Source of the DNA: DATMER01 sp963741305
GTDB lineage: Bacteria > Acidobacteriota > Thermoanaerobaculia > Multivoradales > UBA5704
Reading direction: 5' to 3'
DNA length: 64,000 nt
Assembly (NCBI GenBank): GCA_963741305.1
Contig: CAVUHL010000003.1
Location: 5,580,001 to 5,644,000 of the forward strand
The notes beneath the pieces are model-generated. The model was given only the letters and a program-made list of their open reading frames with translations. It was not told where the DNA came from and searched no databases. Positions 1 through 8,753 of this stretch are shown here, piece by piece (the stretch's first letter is position 1; the number at the start of each line of letters is the position of its first letter). The translations under genes and the position numbers were made by a program.

Positions 1-308
1 CAGGCGTGCTCGCGGTCGAACTCGCTCGGCCGCGCCGGGTGGTCCGGATGGGAGTGGTAGTAGCCCACGACGTCCAGCCCCAGCGCGCGCGCTTCCTTGT
101 GCGCGGCCAGGACCGTCTCGGGATTGATCAGATATCGGTTGTGACGGCTGTCGTCCCTCTCGTTGTCCGCCGAGAGCAGGCGCTCCACGACGGTGGAGTC
201 GTCGAGGATGCGGCCGATCAGGACGCCACAGCACTCGTCGGGATAGCTCGCCGATGCATGCTGCCCGGCGGCGTGCAGGTGGTTGGTCGATATGACCAGA
301 CGGCTCAT
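1..308 (-). CDS. M67 (JAMM) family metallopeptidase, 3'-truncated by window edge
   Basis: The visible 102 codons start at the ATG ending at 308. The JAMM zinc signature is complete: a glutamate in YPDECCGVLIG near residue 25, then HSHP, a six-residue gap and SEFD near residue 90. In known systems (Mec of Mycobacterium, bacterial JAMM proteins) this fold removes a residue from the C-terminus of a ubiquitin-like sulfur carrier. The start overlaps the stop of the upstream cysteine synthase by four bases (ATGA), so the two are probably translationally coupled. That pairing matches the Mec/CysO/CysM route, in which cysteine is made on a carrier protein and then cut off. No carrier gene (ThiS/MoaD/CysO-like) is visible here; it could lie beyond the left edge. 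The C-terminus is missing. Confidence 0.85.
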   Translation of the reverse strand, partial: MSRLVISTNHLHAAGQHASASYPDECCGVLIGRILDDSTVVERLLSADNERDDSRHNRYLINPETVLAAHKEARALGLDVVGYYHSHPDHPARPSEFDREHA

Positions 309-1252
309 GATTCCTCCCAGAAGCGGTCGGAAAGATACTTGTCCGCGTTGTCGCAGAGGACGGTGACCACCGTGCCGGACTCCAGACCGGTCGCGACCCC
401 CAGCGCCGCCGCTACGTTCGCCCCCGACGAGATGCCGACCAGCAATCCCGCCTCGCGGGCAAGTCTCTTCACCATCGCGTACGCCTTCTCAGTCGGAATT
501 TCGAGCGCCTCGTCCGCCAGCGCGGGATCGTAAATCGGCGGCACGATCGCCGACGCCATGTGCTTCATCCCTTCCAATCCGTGGAACGGCGAGTCGGGCT
601 CCATCGAGATCAGCCGGACCCCCCTGCCCTTCTCGCGCAGGAACCGCCCCACACCCATGAAGGTACCGCTGGTGCCCAGACCCGTGACGAAGTGAGTGAT
701 CTCCCCGCCCGTCTGCTCCCAGATCTCGGGCCCTGTCGTGCGGTAGTGCGAGCGCCAGTTCTCGGGGTTGGAGTATTGGTCGAGGTAGGCCCAGCGCTCC
801 GGATCTTCGGCGACCAGGCGCCGCGCTTCCAGGATCGCGCCGTCGCTCCCCGCCAGCGGATCGGTCATGCGCAGCTCAGCACCGTAGGCCCGCAGGATGA
901 GCTTGCGCTCCGGGCTCGCGCTGTCCGGCAGGCAGAGAGTCACCGGGATCTTCATCGCCGCTCCGACCATGGCGTAGGCGATCCCCGTGTTGCCGGAAGT
1001 CGCATCGAGCAGCCGCCGCCCGCCCTCGAACAGCCCTCGCCGCTGGGCATCCAGGACCATGGCCAGGCCGGGCCGGTCCTTGACCGATCCGCCCGGGTTC
1101 GCAAACTCAGCCTTGGCGAACAGGCGGACCCCCGGCCGGCCGAGCAGGCCGGAGAGGTCGAGCATCGGCGTGTTGCCGATCAGCTCGAGAGGCAGCAGAG
1201 GGCGCCGCAGCGCCGCCTCGGCCGGCGGAAGGGGTAGCGTCAGAGTCTCCAT
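305..1252 (-). CDS. cysM: PLP-dependent cysteine synthase (CysM-like)
   Basis: A 315-residue fold-type II PLP enzyme. Visible signatures are GNTPMLDL near residue 27, the PLP lysine in NPGGSVKDRP near residue 55, the TSGNTG substrate loop near 85 and the GLGTSGT phosphate cup near 192. It should make cysteine (or S-sulfocysteine) from an activated serine and a sulfur donor. The C-terminus (NADKYLSDRFWEES) is longer than that of simple CysK enzymes and resembles the CysM type. Its stop overlaps the start of the JAMM peptidase by four bases, which favours the thiocarboxylate-carrier route over free sulfide. Whether the acceptor is O-acetylserine or O-phosphoserine cannot be settled by eye. Confidence 0.88.
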   Translation of the reverse strand: METLTLPLPPAEAALRRPLLPLELIGNTPMLDLSGLLGRPGVRLFAKAEFANPGGSVKDRPGLAMVLDAQRRGLFEGGRRLLDATSGNTGIAYAMVGAAMKIPVTLCLPDSASPERKLILRAYGAELRMTDPLAGSDGAILEARRLVAEDPERWAYLDQYSNPENWRSHYRTTGPEIWEQTGGEITHFVTGLGTSGTFMGVGRFLREKGRGVRLISMEPDSPFHGLEGMKHMASAIVPPIYDPALADEALEIPTEKAYAMVKRLAREAGLLVGISSGANVAAALGVATGLESGTVVTVLCDNADKYLSDRFWEES

Positions 1253-1325
1253 AACCCTCGGGGGACAAGCTAGCAGAGCCCCTGGAAGGTGTAAAGGTGA
1301 CGCAGGAACTTACAATTCCACGGAC

Positions 1326-2216
1326 CTACAGATACTCCAAGAACCGCACGTCCACCAGCGAAGCCACGACCGAGGCCACGGTTGCGAGCAGGCAGACCAC
1401 GGCCAGGGCGGTGTGGGTGGGACTCTCCCCGCGGTCCGGGCGGAGCATCAGGGCGGCGAGGTAACCGCCGGCGAAGCCGCCGATGTGGGCCCAGTTGTCC
1501 ACCCGGGGCATGATGAAGCCGAACACGATCATGTACATGGCGTACTGCCAGGCGAAGCGGGAGGTCGAGTACGCCCCGGTCCGGTGGCCGTAGGCGACGG
1601 CCGCGCCGAGCAGCCCCAGGATCGAGGCCGAGGCCCCCACCGTCGTGGGCGCACCGCCGAGCCCGATCCCTGCCAGCCAGGTCATGTGGTGCTCGATGTA
1701 GACCCACCAGCCGACCGTGCTGCTCACCAGGAAGCCGGCGACCGTCGAGAGGGTGTAGATGATGATCATGCGGCTGCCGCCATAGAGGTCGGCGGTGGCC
1801 GGCGCGAGCATCCGGACCCAGTAGAGGTTGAACCCGATGTGGATCAGGTCGCCATGCAGCCAGCCGGCCGAGAGCACCGTCCACCAGCGGCCGTACTCGA
1901 AGACCGGCAGGGCGCCCGAAGCCCCGAAGCGGAGCAGCACGTCATGGGCCGGCGGCAGGATCTGGAAACCGGCGAACAGGGTCGGTATCTGCCCGTTCGA
2001 CGCCATGACCGCGATCATGGCCATGAAAAGGAAGCCGCAGCCGCCGACCACGATGTTTTCGAAGGGCAGGGTCCGGCCGAGGTTGCCCAGGGCCGAGCTG
2101 AGCCCCCACATGCCGGGGTTTTTCCGGCCGCAATAGAAGCACTGATCGTCCGCTGCGCCCGTCAGCTTGCCGCAGGAGGGGCAGATGATGGATCCGGTCT
2201 GCTTGCGCTGGAGCAT
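1326..2216 (-). CDS. Rhomboid-family intramembrane serine protease with N-terminal zinc ribbon
   Basis: 296 residues. Residues about 10-32 hold two CxxC pairs (CPSCG and CFYCG), a small zinc ribbon facing the cytoplasm. The rest is a six- to seven-helix rhomboid core: WLHGDLIHIGFN (the loop 1/helix 2 motif), the serine in GASASILGLLGA near residue 195 and the histidine in NWAHIGGFAGGY near 242, which together give the Ser-His dyad. Rhomboids cut single-pass membrane proteins within the bilayer; the substrate is unknown. The gene is divergent from the next one with about 24 bases between them, so the two promoters must overlap. Confidence 0.88.
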   Translation of the reverse strand: MLQRKQTGSIICPSCGKLTGAADDQCFYCGRKNPGMWGLSSALGNLGRTLPFENIVVGGCGFLFMAMIAVMASNGQIPTLFAGFQILPPAHDVLLRFGASGALPVFEYGRWWTVLSAGWLHGDLIHIGFNLYWVRMLAPATADLYGGSRMIIIYTLSTVAGFLVSSTVGWWVYIEHHMTWLAGIGLGGAPTTVGASASILGLLGAAVAYGHRTGAYSTSRFAWQYAMYMIVFGFIMPRVDNWAHIGGFAGGYLAALMLRPDRGESPTHTALAVVCLLATVASVVASLVDVRFLEYL

Positions 2217-2240
2217 GGCGCTACTCTACTCTGAAGAGCG

Positions 2241-2681
2241 ATGAACGCGGATTTCCTGGTCTTGAAGATCCACGACGAGGTGGCCTCCCTGAACGAGCTG
2301 AAGGACGGGGAAGCCCGGACGCTCGGCGTGCGGGAGGAAGTGCGCCGGCAGATCGAGCAGGCCCTCCCCTCGGTCCGCTGGCAGGAGGAGGGCCTGGGAG
2401 TGTGGTGGAGCGGCGAGGTCTTTTCCGTCGAGATCGGCCTGCCGGACGAGGAGCCCGTCCATTCGTTGACGCTCAAGGTCCGCATGCACCCCATACTCGG
2501 CGCCAACGCCTGGCTCCCCGACGAGGAGGAGGAGCTGGAGAGCTTCCTCGTGGCGCTCTGCGACCCGGCCGGCTGGACCCTCTTCGACCTCGCCAGCGGC
2601 CGGCGCTTCGAGTTCGGGGACGAATTCGAGGACGGCGAGACCGAGCCGGCGGCCTGGCATGAAGCGGGCCTCGTGAATTGA
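2241..2681 (+). CDS. Hypothetical acidic protein, 146 aa
   Basis: I do not recognise a family. The protein is soluble, strongly acidic and rich in Glu and Trp, with a run of five acidic residues near position 95 (DEEEE) and the element HPILGANAWLPDEEE. It has no signal peptide or membrane segment. A C-terminal stretch, CDPAGWTLFDLASGRRFEF, is compact enough to suggest a folded domain. It is transcribed away from the rhomboid gene and lies just upstream of the small acidic ORF and the membrane protein that follow, so the three may be co-transcribed. Confidence 0.6.
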   Translation: MNADFLVLKIHDEVASLNELKDGEARTLGVREEVRRQIEQALPSVRWQEEGLGVWWSGEVFSVEIGLPDEEPVHSLTLKVRMHPILGANAWLPDEEEELESFLVALCDPAGWTLFDLASGRRFEFGDEFEDGETEPAAWHEAGLVN

Positions 2682-2719
2682 TCTCCCTCTAGGCAAGCTT
2701 TTTGCGAGGGAATCTTCCT

Positions 2720-2938
2720 ATGCAGGAAGACCTTCCCATCCCCGACGATCCCCGTATCGACCGCGATCCGAGCGAGCCGATCCAGCCTCCTGGCCAGGAC
2801 GAGCCCGAGGACCCCTCCCGGGAACAGCCGATCGAAGAGCCCGATGAATCGCCGGGCCAGGATGAGCCCGGGCGCCGCGATCCCGGCGTGGATCCGCCCA
2901 TGCAGCTCGAGAACCCCGAAGAGGTAGAACAATGGTAG
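2720..2938 (+). CDS. Small Pro/Glu/Asp-rich protein, 72 aa
   Basis: A low-complexity acidic peptide dominated by P, E, D and Q with the repeated element PGQDEPE or PGQDEPG (seen twice) and no hydrophobic core. The ATG at 2720 is preferred over an in-frame TTG at 2702 because GAGGGAA lies about eight bases before it. Its stop (2936-2938) overlaps the ATG of the membrane protein at 2932 by seven bases, so the pair is probably translationally coupled. It is likely disordered. It could be a tail or partner of the membrane protein, but no function can be assigned. Confidence 0.5.
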   Translation: MQEDLPIPDDPRIDRDPSEPIQPPGQDEPEDPSREQPIEEPDESPGQDEPGRRDPGVDPPMQLENPEEVEQW

Positions 2939-3399
2939 TAGATGCCCCGTCCGGGGCCGATTGGATGCTCCAGCTCTTCTGGCTGCTCATCCTCGCGCTC
3001 CCCGTCGCCTGCGTGGCCTGGACGGTCACCCACGAGGAAGTCTTCCGCGAGCCGCGGGAGTATTGCTTGCGGCGCTCCCGCGACTGCAAGAGCGCGCTGG
3101 CGCGCAAGTTCTTCTACCTCTTCACCTGCGAGTACTGCTTCAGCCACTATGTGGCGTTCTTTTTCCTCTATCTCACCGGCTACAAGCTGCTGCTGGACGA
3201 TTGGCGGGGCTACATCCTCTCGGCCTTCGCCGTAGTGGCCGTGGCGAACCTCTACATGAGCTCGTTCGCCCGCCTGCGCCAGGAGGTCAAGAGCGAGGGG
3301 CTGGATGCGAAGACGAAGGAGAAGGTGTTGGAGCGGGTCAAGCAAGGCGAGGAGCTGCCCCCCGCGCCTACTCCATGGCGCGAAACCCCGCGGAGGTAG
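2932..3399 (+). CDS. Small membrane protein with CxxC pair, 155 aa
   Basis: Contains an N-terminal hydrophobic helix (residues about 12-31), then a cysteine-bearing segment with C-x6-C in EYCLRRSRDC and CEYC in FTCEYCFSHY, then one or two further membrane helices (about 66-105), and a charged coiled-coil-like tail ending in a Pro-rich segment. The cysteine spacing suggests a metal site or redox pair at the membrane. The ATG overlaps the preceding acidic ORF. The 58-bp palindromic repeat starts 19 bases after the stop. I cannot place it in a named family. Confidence 0.6.
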   Translation: MVVDAPSGADWMLQLFWLLILALPVACVAWTVTHEEVFREPREYCLRRSRDCKSALARKFFYLFTCEYCFSHYVAFFFLYLTGYKLLLDDWRGYILSAFAVVAVANLYMSSFARLRQEVKSEGLDAKTKEKVLERVKQGEELPPAPTPWRETPRR

Positions 3400-3417
3400 T
3401 AGCCCTGGACCGATCCG

Positions 3418-3475
3418 TGTAGGGGCACCTCTTGTGGGTGCCCTCCGGAGGGCGGCCACAAGAGCCGCCCCTACA
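3418..3475. repeat. 58-bp palindromic intergenic repeat, copy A
   Basis: Begins TGTAGGGGCACC and ends GCCCCTACA. Each half is its own hairpin: GGCACC/GGTGCC around a TCTTGTG loop, and GGGCGGC/GCCGCCC around a CACAAGA loop, with TCCGGA between. The two loops are exact reverse complements. The element is the exact reverse complement of the copy at 10943-11000. Its right end supplies the stop codon (TAG on the minus strand at 3471-3473) of the neighbouring DUF2007-like gene. Confidence 0.9.
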
Positions 3476-4172
3476 GGTGCGACGAGGTACTAGCCTGAAT
3501 CTGAGATAGGAGGTCGAGGGCGCGCGCCGCGTCGTCCTCCCGGACTTCGAGGCGGTTGAAAGCCCGCATTTCGCCGGTGAGCAGGTTGACCGGCGGCAGG
3601 CGCTCTTCCATCACGCAGGCCTCGATCCCCTCAGATTCCAGGAGCGTGCGCGCCAGGTGGGCCTCCCACGGGGTGGTGAAGCGGGCGACGGTGACGAGGT
3701 CGGCCATGAATTCTTCCTCTTCCGCCTCAACGCCGATCTCCTCATCCTTCCAGTCCGAGCCGCAGCCGCGGCAGCTCCAGCGCCGGCGGGGGACAGGGAT
3801 CGCCAGGCCGAACAGGAGCCAGGCGCCAAGGAGCCCGAGCACCGACCAGCGCTCCAACGAAAGGTTGTCCGACTTGCAGGACGGGCAGCGCTGTGGCAGC
3901 GGCACGTCCGACTCGGTCACCAGGTAGATCTCGGGGATTGGCCGCAGGTTGCGCAGCAGCTCGGAGGCGTGAGGGGCGTCCTCTTCCCGGACACGGAGCT
4001 TGATGCCGCCGACGGTGGCGGCGCACCAGATCCGGGCCAGGTGCTCGTCGGCCACGACGGAGTCGATCCCTTCCGCCTCCAGGCAGGTGCGGGCGAGCTG
4101 AGCCTCCCAGGGGTTGGCGTAGGCCCCCACCGTGACCATGATCTCCATCTGGAGCTCTGCCGGGTCGATCAT
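3471..4172 (-). CDS. Protein with two DUF2007-like domains and a zinc ribbon
   Basis: About 233 residues from the ATG at 4172; a start at 4148 is also possible. Two copies of a ferredoxin-like signal-transducing domain are visible: VTVGAYANPWEAQLARTCLE near the start and VTVARFTTPWEAHLARTLLE near residue 155. Both have the NPWEA/TPWEA and 'LARTxLExEGI' pattern of the DUF2007 family. Between them are a CPSC...CRGC zinc ribbon and a hydrophobic segment. The family is annotated as putative signal transducing, with no proven role. The last codons and the stop lie in the palindromic repeat, so the C-terminus may have been altered when the repeat arrived. Confidence 0.65.
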   Translation of the reverse strand: MIDPAELQMEIMVTVGAYANPWEAQLARTCLEAEGIDSVVADEHLARIWCAATVGGIKLRVREEDAPHASELLRNLRPIPEIYLVTESDVPLPQRCPSCKSDNLSLERWSVLGLLGAWLLFGLAIPVPRRRWSCRGCGSDWKDEEIGVEAEEEEFMADLVTVARFTTPWEAHLARTLLESEGIEACVMEERLPPVNLLTGEMRAFNRLEVREDDAARALDLLSQIQASTSSHL

Positions 4173-4209
4173 CCTGTCCGGGAGAACGCAAAACCCCCGC
4201 CGCGCATTT

Positions 4210-4416
4210 CTACCCGAGAGGGGTCCCCGAAAGGCTTTCCGGCGGCAGCAGGTACAGAAGGCCCGCGAAAAGTAGGACGAAAAAGAAGAACGTGAGGAGC
4301 GCAGCCACGATCCCCGCGGTCCGGCCGCGGGTCTGGGCGGTGAGGAAGTAGGCCCCCACCGCACTGAAGAGGGCGAACAGCGCGAAGAGGAGTGTGGGGA
4401 CGATGAAGGCGGTCAA
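4210..4416 (-). CDS. Small two-helix membrane protein, 68 aa
   Basis: Two strongly hydrophobic segments (about residues 3-22 and 32-58) with an arginine-rich turn TQTRGRTAG type between them. The start chosen is the TTG at 4416, because everything upstream in this frame is encoded by the inverted repeat at 4418-4604. It is followed by the DUF2007-like gene on the same strand. Function is unknown; proteins of this size and shape are often accessory membrane peptides. Confidence 0.4.
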   Translation of the reverse strand: MTAFIVPTLLFALFALFSAVGAYFLTAQTRGRTAGIVAALLTFFFFVLLFAGLLYLLPPESLSGTPLG

Positions 4417-4417
4417 G

Positions 4418-4604
4418 CCCTCACCCCCGGCCCCTCTCCCGGCCGCACACCCGAACCCCCGGGAGAGGGGAGGCCTCGAGATCCATCGGCATCTCCGTCG
4501 GTGGCTTGTACGGGAGGCCACATACGGTGTTGAGGGCGGATCTTGCGCGCCCCCCTCTCCCGGGGGTCCGGGTGTGCGGCCGGGAGAGGGGTTGGGGGTG
4601 AGGG
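4418..4604. repeat. Inverted repeat with 53-bp arms (dispersed hairpin element)
   Basis: The left arm 4418-4470 and right arm 4552-4604 match as reverse complements at about 50 of 53 positions, separated by an 81-bp loop. Each arm carries CCCCTCTCCCGG-type tracts. The element fills the gap between the small membrane gene and fadJ, ending two bases before the fadJ stop. It could act as a transcription barrier or be a non-autonomous mobile repeat. No transposase is nearby. Confidence 0.85.
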
Positions 4605-4605
4605 C

Positions 4606-6747
4606 TCAGGGGTAGAACCTCTCCCCCTTGGACGCCATCTCGCGCAGCAGCCCGGCCGGCTCCAGCCGGCTGCCATGCCTGGCGGCATAGCCTTCCAGCT
4701 TGCTCACCACCCAGGCGAGGCCGTGGCGGTCGGCCTCCTGGAGCAGGCCGCCGCGGAAGGGGGGGAACCCGAAGCCGAAGATCACTCCGATGTCCACGTC
4801 GGCCGGGTCCTTGATGATCCCTTCTTCCATGCAACGGGCGGTCTCGTTGAGCATCTGGAGCCAGCAGCGCTCCACGATCTCCTCGTCCGAAACTGGCACC
4901 GGAGTCCAGTCGAGCAGCCGGTAGACCGCGGGGTCCACCGGCCGGGAGCCCTTCTTTTTCTCCTCGTCCTGGTAGAGGTAGAAGCCGCGCTTCGATTTCC
5001 GCCCCAGGCGCTTGTCCTCGATCATCCGTTCGAAGACCGGGGGCGGCGCCAAGCGTTCGCCCAGGGCTTCGCGCATCACCTCGCCGACATGGCGGCCGAC
5101 ATCCAGGCCGACCTCGTCCATCAGGGCGAAGGGGCCGACCGGCCAACCCCAGCGGGTCATGGCGAGGTCCACCTGGTCGATGGTGGCACCGCCCGCGAGC
5201 AGCCAGGCCGCCTCGTTGAGGAACGGCGAGAGCACCCGCGTGGTGAAGAAGCCGGGGCCGTCGCCCACCACGATGATGGTCTTGCCCATGCGGCGCCCGG
5301 CTTCCACGACGGTCGCGAGGGCCTCCTCGGAGGTGCCGGGGTGGCGGATGACCTCGAGCAGCGGCATCTTGTGGACGGGGCTGAAGAAGTGCATGCCGAC
5401 CACGTTCTCGGGCCGGCGGCTCGCCTCGGCCAGGCGGGCGATCGGGATGGCCGAGGTGTTCGAGGCGAAGATGAGCCCCTCGGGCGCCGCGGCCTCGGTC
5501 TCCTTGATCACGGCGTGCTTGATCCCCACGTCCTCGAACACCGCCTCGACCACCAGGTCCACCCGGCGGAAGGGGGCGTAGTCGACCGTGGGCTGGATGC
5601 GGCCGAGGGCGGTCTTGGCTTCCGCGTCCGACATCCGGCGGCGCTTGACCCGGTCGCGGAAGCGCTCGCTGGAGAAAGCAACGCCGCGGCCCAGGGCGGC
5701 GAGGTCGCGGTCCTTCATCACGACCAGGGTCCCCTTCTCCGCCAGCACCTGGGCGATGCCCGCGCCCATGAAACCGGCGCCGAGGACACCCACCTTGCCG
5801 ATCGGGCGGGCCTTCTTGGCGATCTTCGCGGCCCGGGCCTCGACTTCGTTCTTGCGGAAGAAGATGGACATCAGGGCCTTGGCCGTATCCGAGGTCACGA
5901 GCTGCGAGAAGGCGCCGGCCTCGATATCCAGGGCGCGCGCAAGCGGCAGCTTGATCCCCTCGCGCACCACCTCGACCGCCACGAGCGGGGCCGGATAGTG
6001 CCCGCCGGTCTTTTCCATCACACCGGAGCGGGCCTTGTCGAAGACGATGCGGTCGGTCAGCGGCGTGCGGGCGATGAAGTCAGTAGCCCTTCTGACAAAT
6101 CCGCCGGCCGGCTTGGTCTCCGGACTGCCGGCGACATTGCGGGCCCAGCGCTCGGCCGCGGTGCGCAGGTCGGCGGGATGGCAGGTGTCATCCACCAGGC
6201 CGAGCCGCTTCGCCTTGCGGGCATCCACCTGCCGGCCCGTGAGGATCAGGTCGAGCGCAGCGGGGACGCCGATCAGGCGCGGCAGCCTCTGGGTGCCGCC
6301 CAGGCCCGGGATCAGGCCGAGCTGGACCTCGGGGACTCCCAGCTTGGTCTTGGGGTGCTCGGTCGCGATCCGGAAGCGGCAGGCGAGGGTGAGCTCCAGC
6401 CCGCCACCCAGGCAGGCACCATGGATGGCAGCCACGGTCGGGAACGGCAGGCTGGCCAAGCGGTTCATCAGGGCATGCCCGCGCTGGAGCATCTCGATCA
6501 CCTGCTCCGGCTCCTTGAGGGCCTGGAGCTCCTCGATGTCGGCGCCCGCGACGAAGCCGTCCGGCTTGCCGGAGAGGATCACCAGGGCATCCGGCCGCTC
6601 CATCTCCATTCCGGATATCTGCTCCTCGAACCACTCGAACAGCCGGGTAGAGAGGGTGTTGACCTTTTTCGCGGGGTCGTCGAGGACGAGCCAGGCGATA
6701 CCGTTTTCATAGGTGAGGGAGCCGGAGGCGGTCGTCATGGCGGCCAT
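4606..6747 (-). CDS. fadJ: Fused enoyl-CoA hydratase / 3-hydroxyacyl-CoA dehydrogenase
   Basis: 713 residues, the normal length for the FadJ/FadB alpha subunit. Residues about 1-190 are a crotonase domain (GFVAGADIEEL, the oxyanion-hole IHGACLGGGLEL, and GLIPGLGGTQRLPRL). From about 310 there is a Rossmann NAD site (VGVLGAGFMGAGIAQV), followed by the dehydrogenase catalytic region (GMHFFSPVHKMPLLEVI) and helical C-terminal domains ending in FPPFRGGLL. It performs the hydration and oxidation steps of fatty-acid beta-oxidation. The thiolase partner is not in the window. A second ATG at 6738 has a better-spaced AGGA and may be the true start. The short stem at 6803-6825 separates it from the divergent kinase. 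Confidence 0.93.
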   Translation of the reverse strand: MAAMTTASGSLTYENGIAWLVLDDPAKKVNTLSTRLFEWFEEQISGMEMERPDALVILSGKPDGFVAGADIEELQALKEPEQVIEMLQRGHALMNRLASLPFPTVAAIHGACLGGGLELTLACRFRIATEHPKTKLGVPEVQLGLIPGLGGTQRLPRLIGVPAALDLILTGRQVDARKAKRLGLVDDTCHPADLRTAAERWARNVAGSPETKPAGGFVRRATDFIARTPLTDRIVFDKARSGVMEKTGGHYPAPLVAVEVVREGIKLPLARALDIEAGAFSQLVTSDTAKALMSIFFRKNEVEARAAKIAKKARPIGKVGVLGAGFMGAGIAQVLAEKGTLVVMKDRDLAALGRGVAFSSERFRDRVKRRRMSDAEAKTALGRIQPTVDYAPFRRVDLVVEAVFEDVGIKHAVIKETEAAAPEGLIFASNTSAIPIARLAEASRRPENVVGMHFFSPVHKMPLLEVIRHPGTSEEALATVVEAGRRMGKTIIVVGDGPGFFTTRVLSPFLNEAAWLLAGGATIDQVDLAMTRWGWPVGPFALMDEVGLDVGRHVGEVMREALGERLAPPPVFERMIEDKRLGRKSKRGFYLYQDEEKKKGSRPVDPAVYRLLDWTPVPVSDEEIVERCWLQMLNETARCMEEGIIKDPADVDIGVIFGFGFPPFRGGLLQEADRHGLAWVVSKLEGYAARHGSRLEPAGLLREMASKGERFYP

Positions 6748-6802
6748 CCTAAGGAGCGATGCCGCAGTGTGTCAAGAAAATTCGGGATTGCGGCGGAAGC
6801 CC

Positions 6803-6825
6803 CTCTCCCCGCACTCAGGGGAGAG
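6803..6825. repeat. Short hairpin CTCTCCCC/GGGGAGAG between divergent genes
   Basis: A perfect 8-bp stem with a 7-base loop, in the 138-bp space between fadJ (minus) and the histidine kinase (plus). Its CTCTCCCC composition matches the arms of the larger elements at 4418-4604 and 28184-28213, so it may be a decayed member of the same family. A regulatory site for either gene is also possible. Confidence 0.5.
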
Positions 6826-6885
6826 AGAACGCAAAGCTGACGGTGGTCCCGCCACCGCGCGTCTGCTAGCCTTGCCTCCCCGAAC

Positions 6886-8739
<1,854 letters not shown>

Positions 8740-8753
8740 CTAAAATAGGCTGC

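Noticed and set aside
4543..6840. A 765-codon plus-strand frame
   Set aside because: Complement of fadJ, beginning inside the inverted repeat; no recognisable domain.
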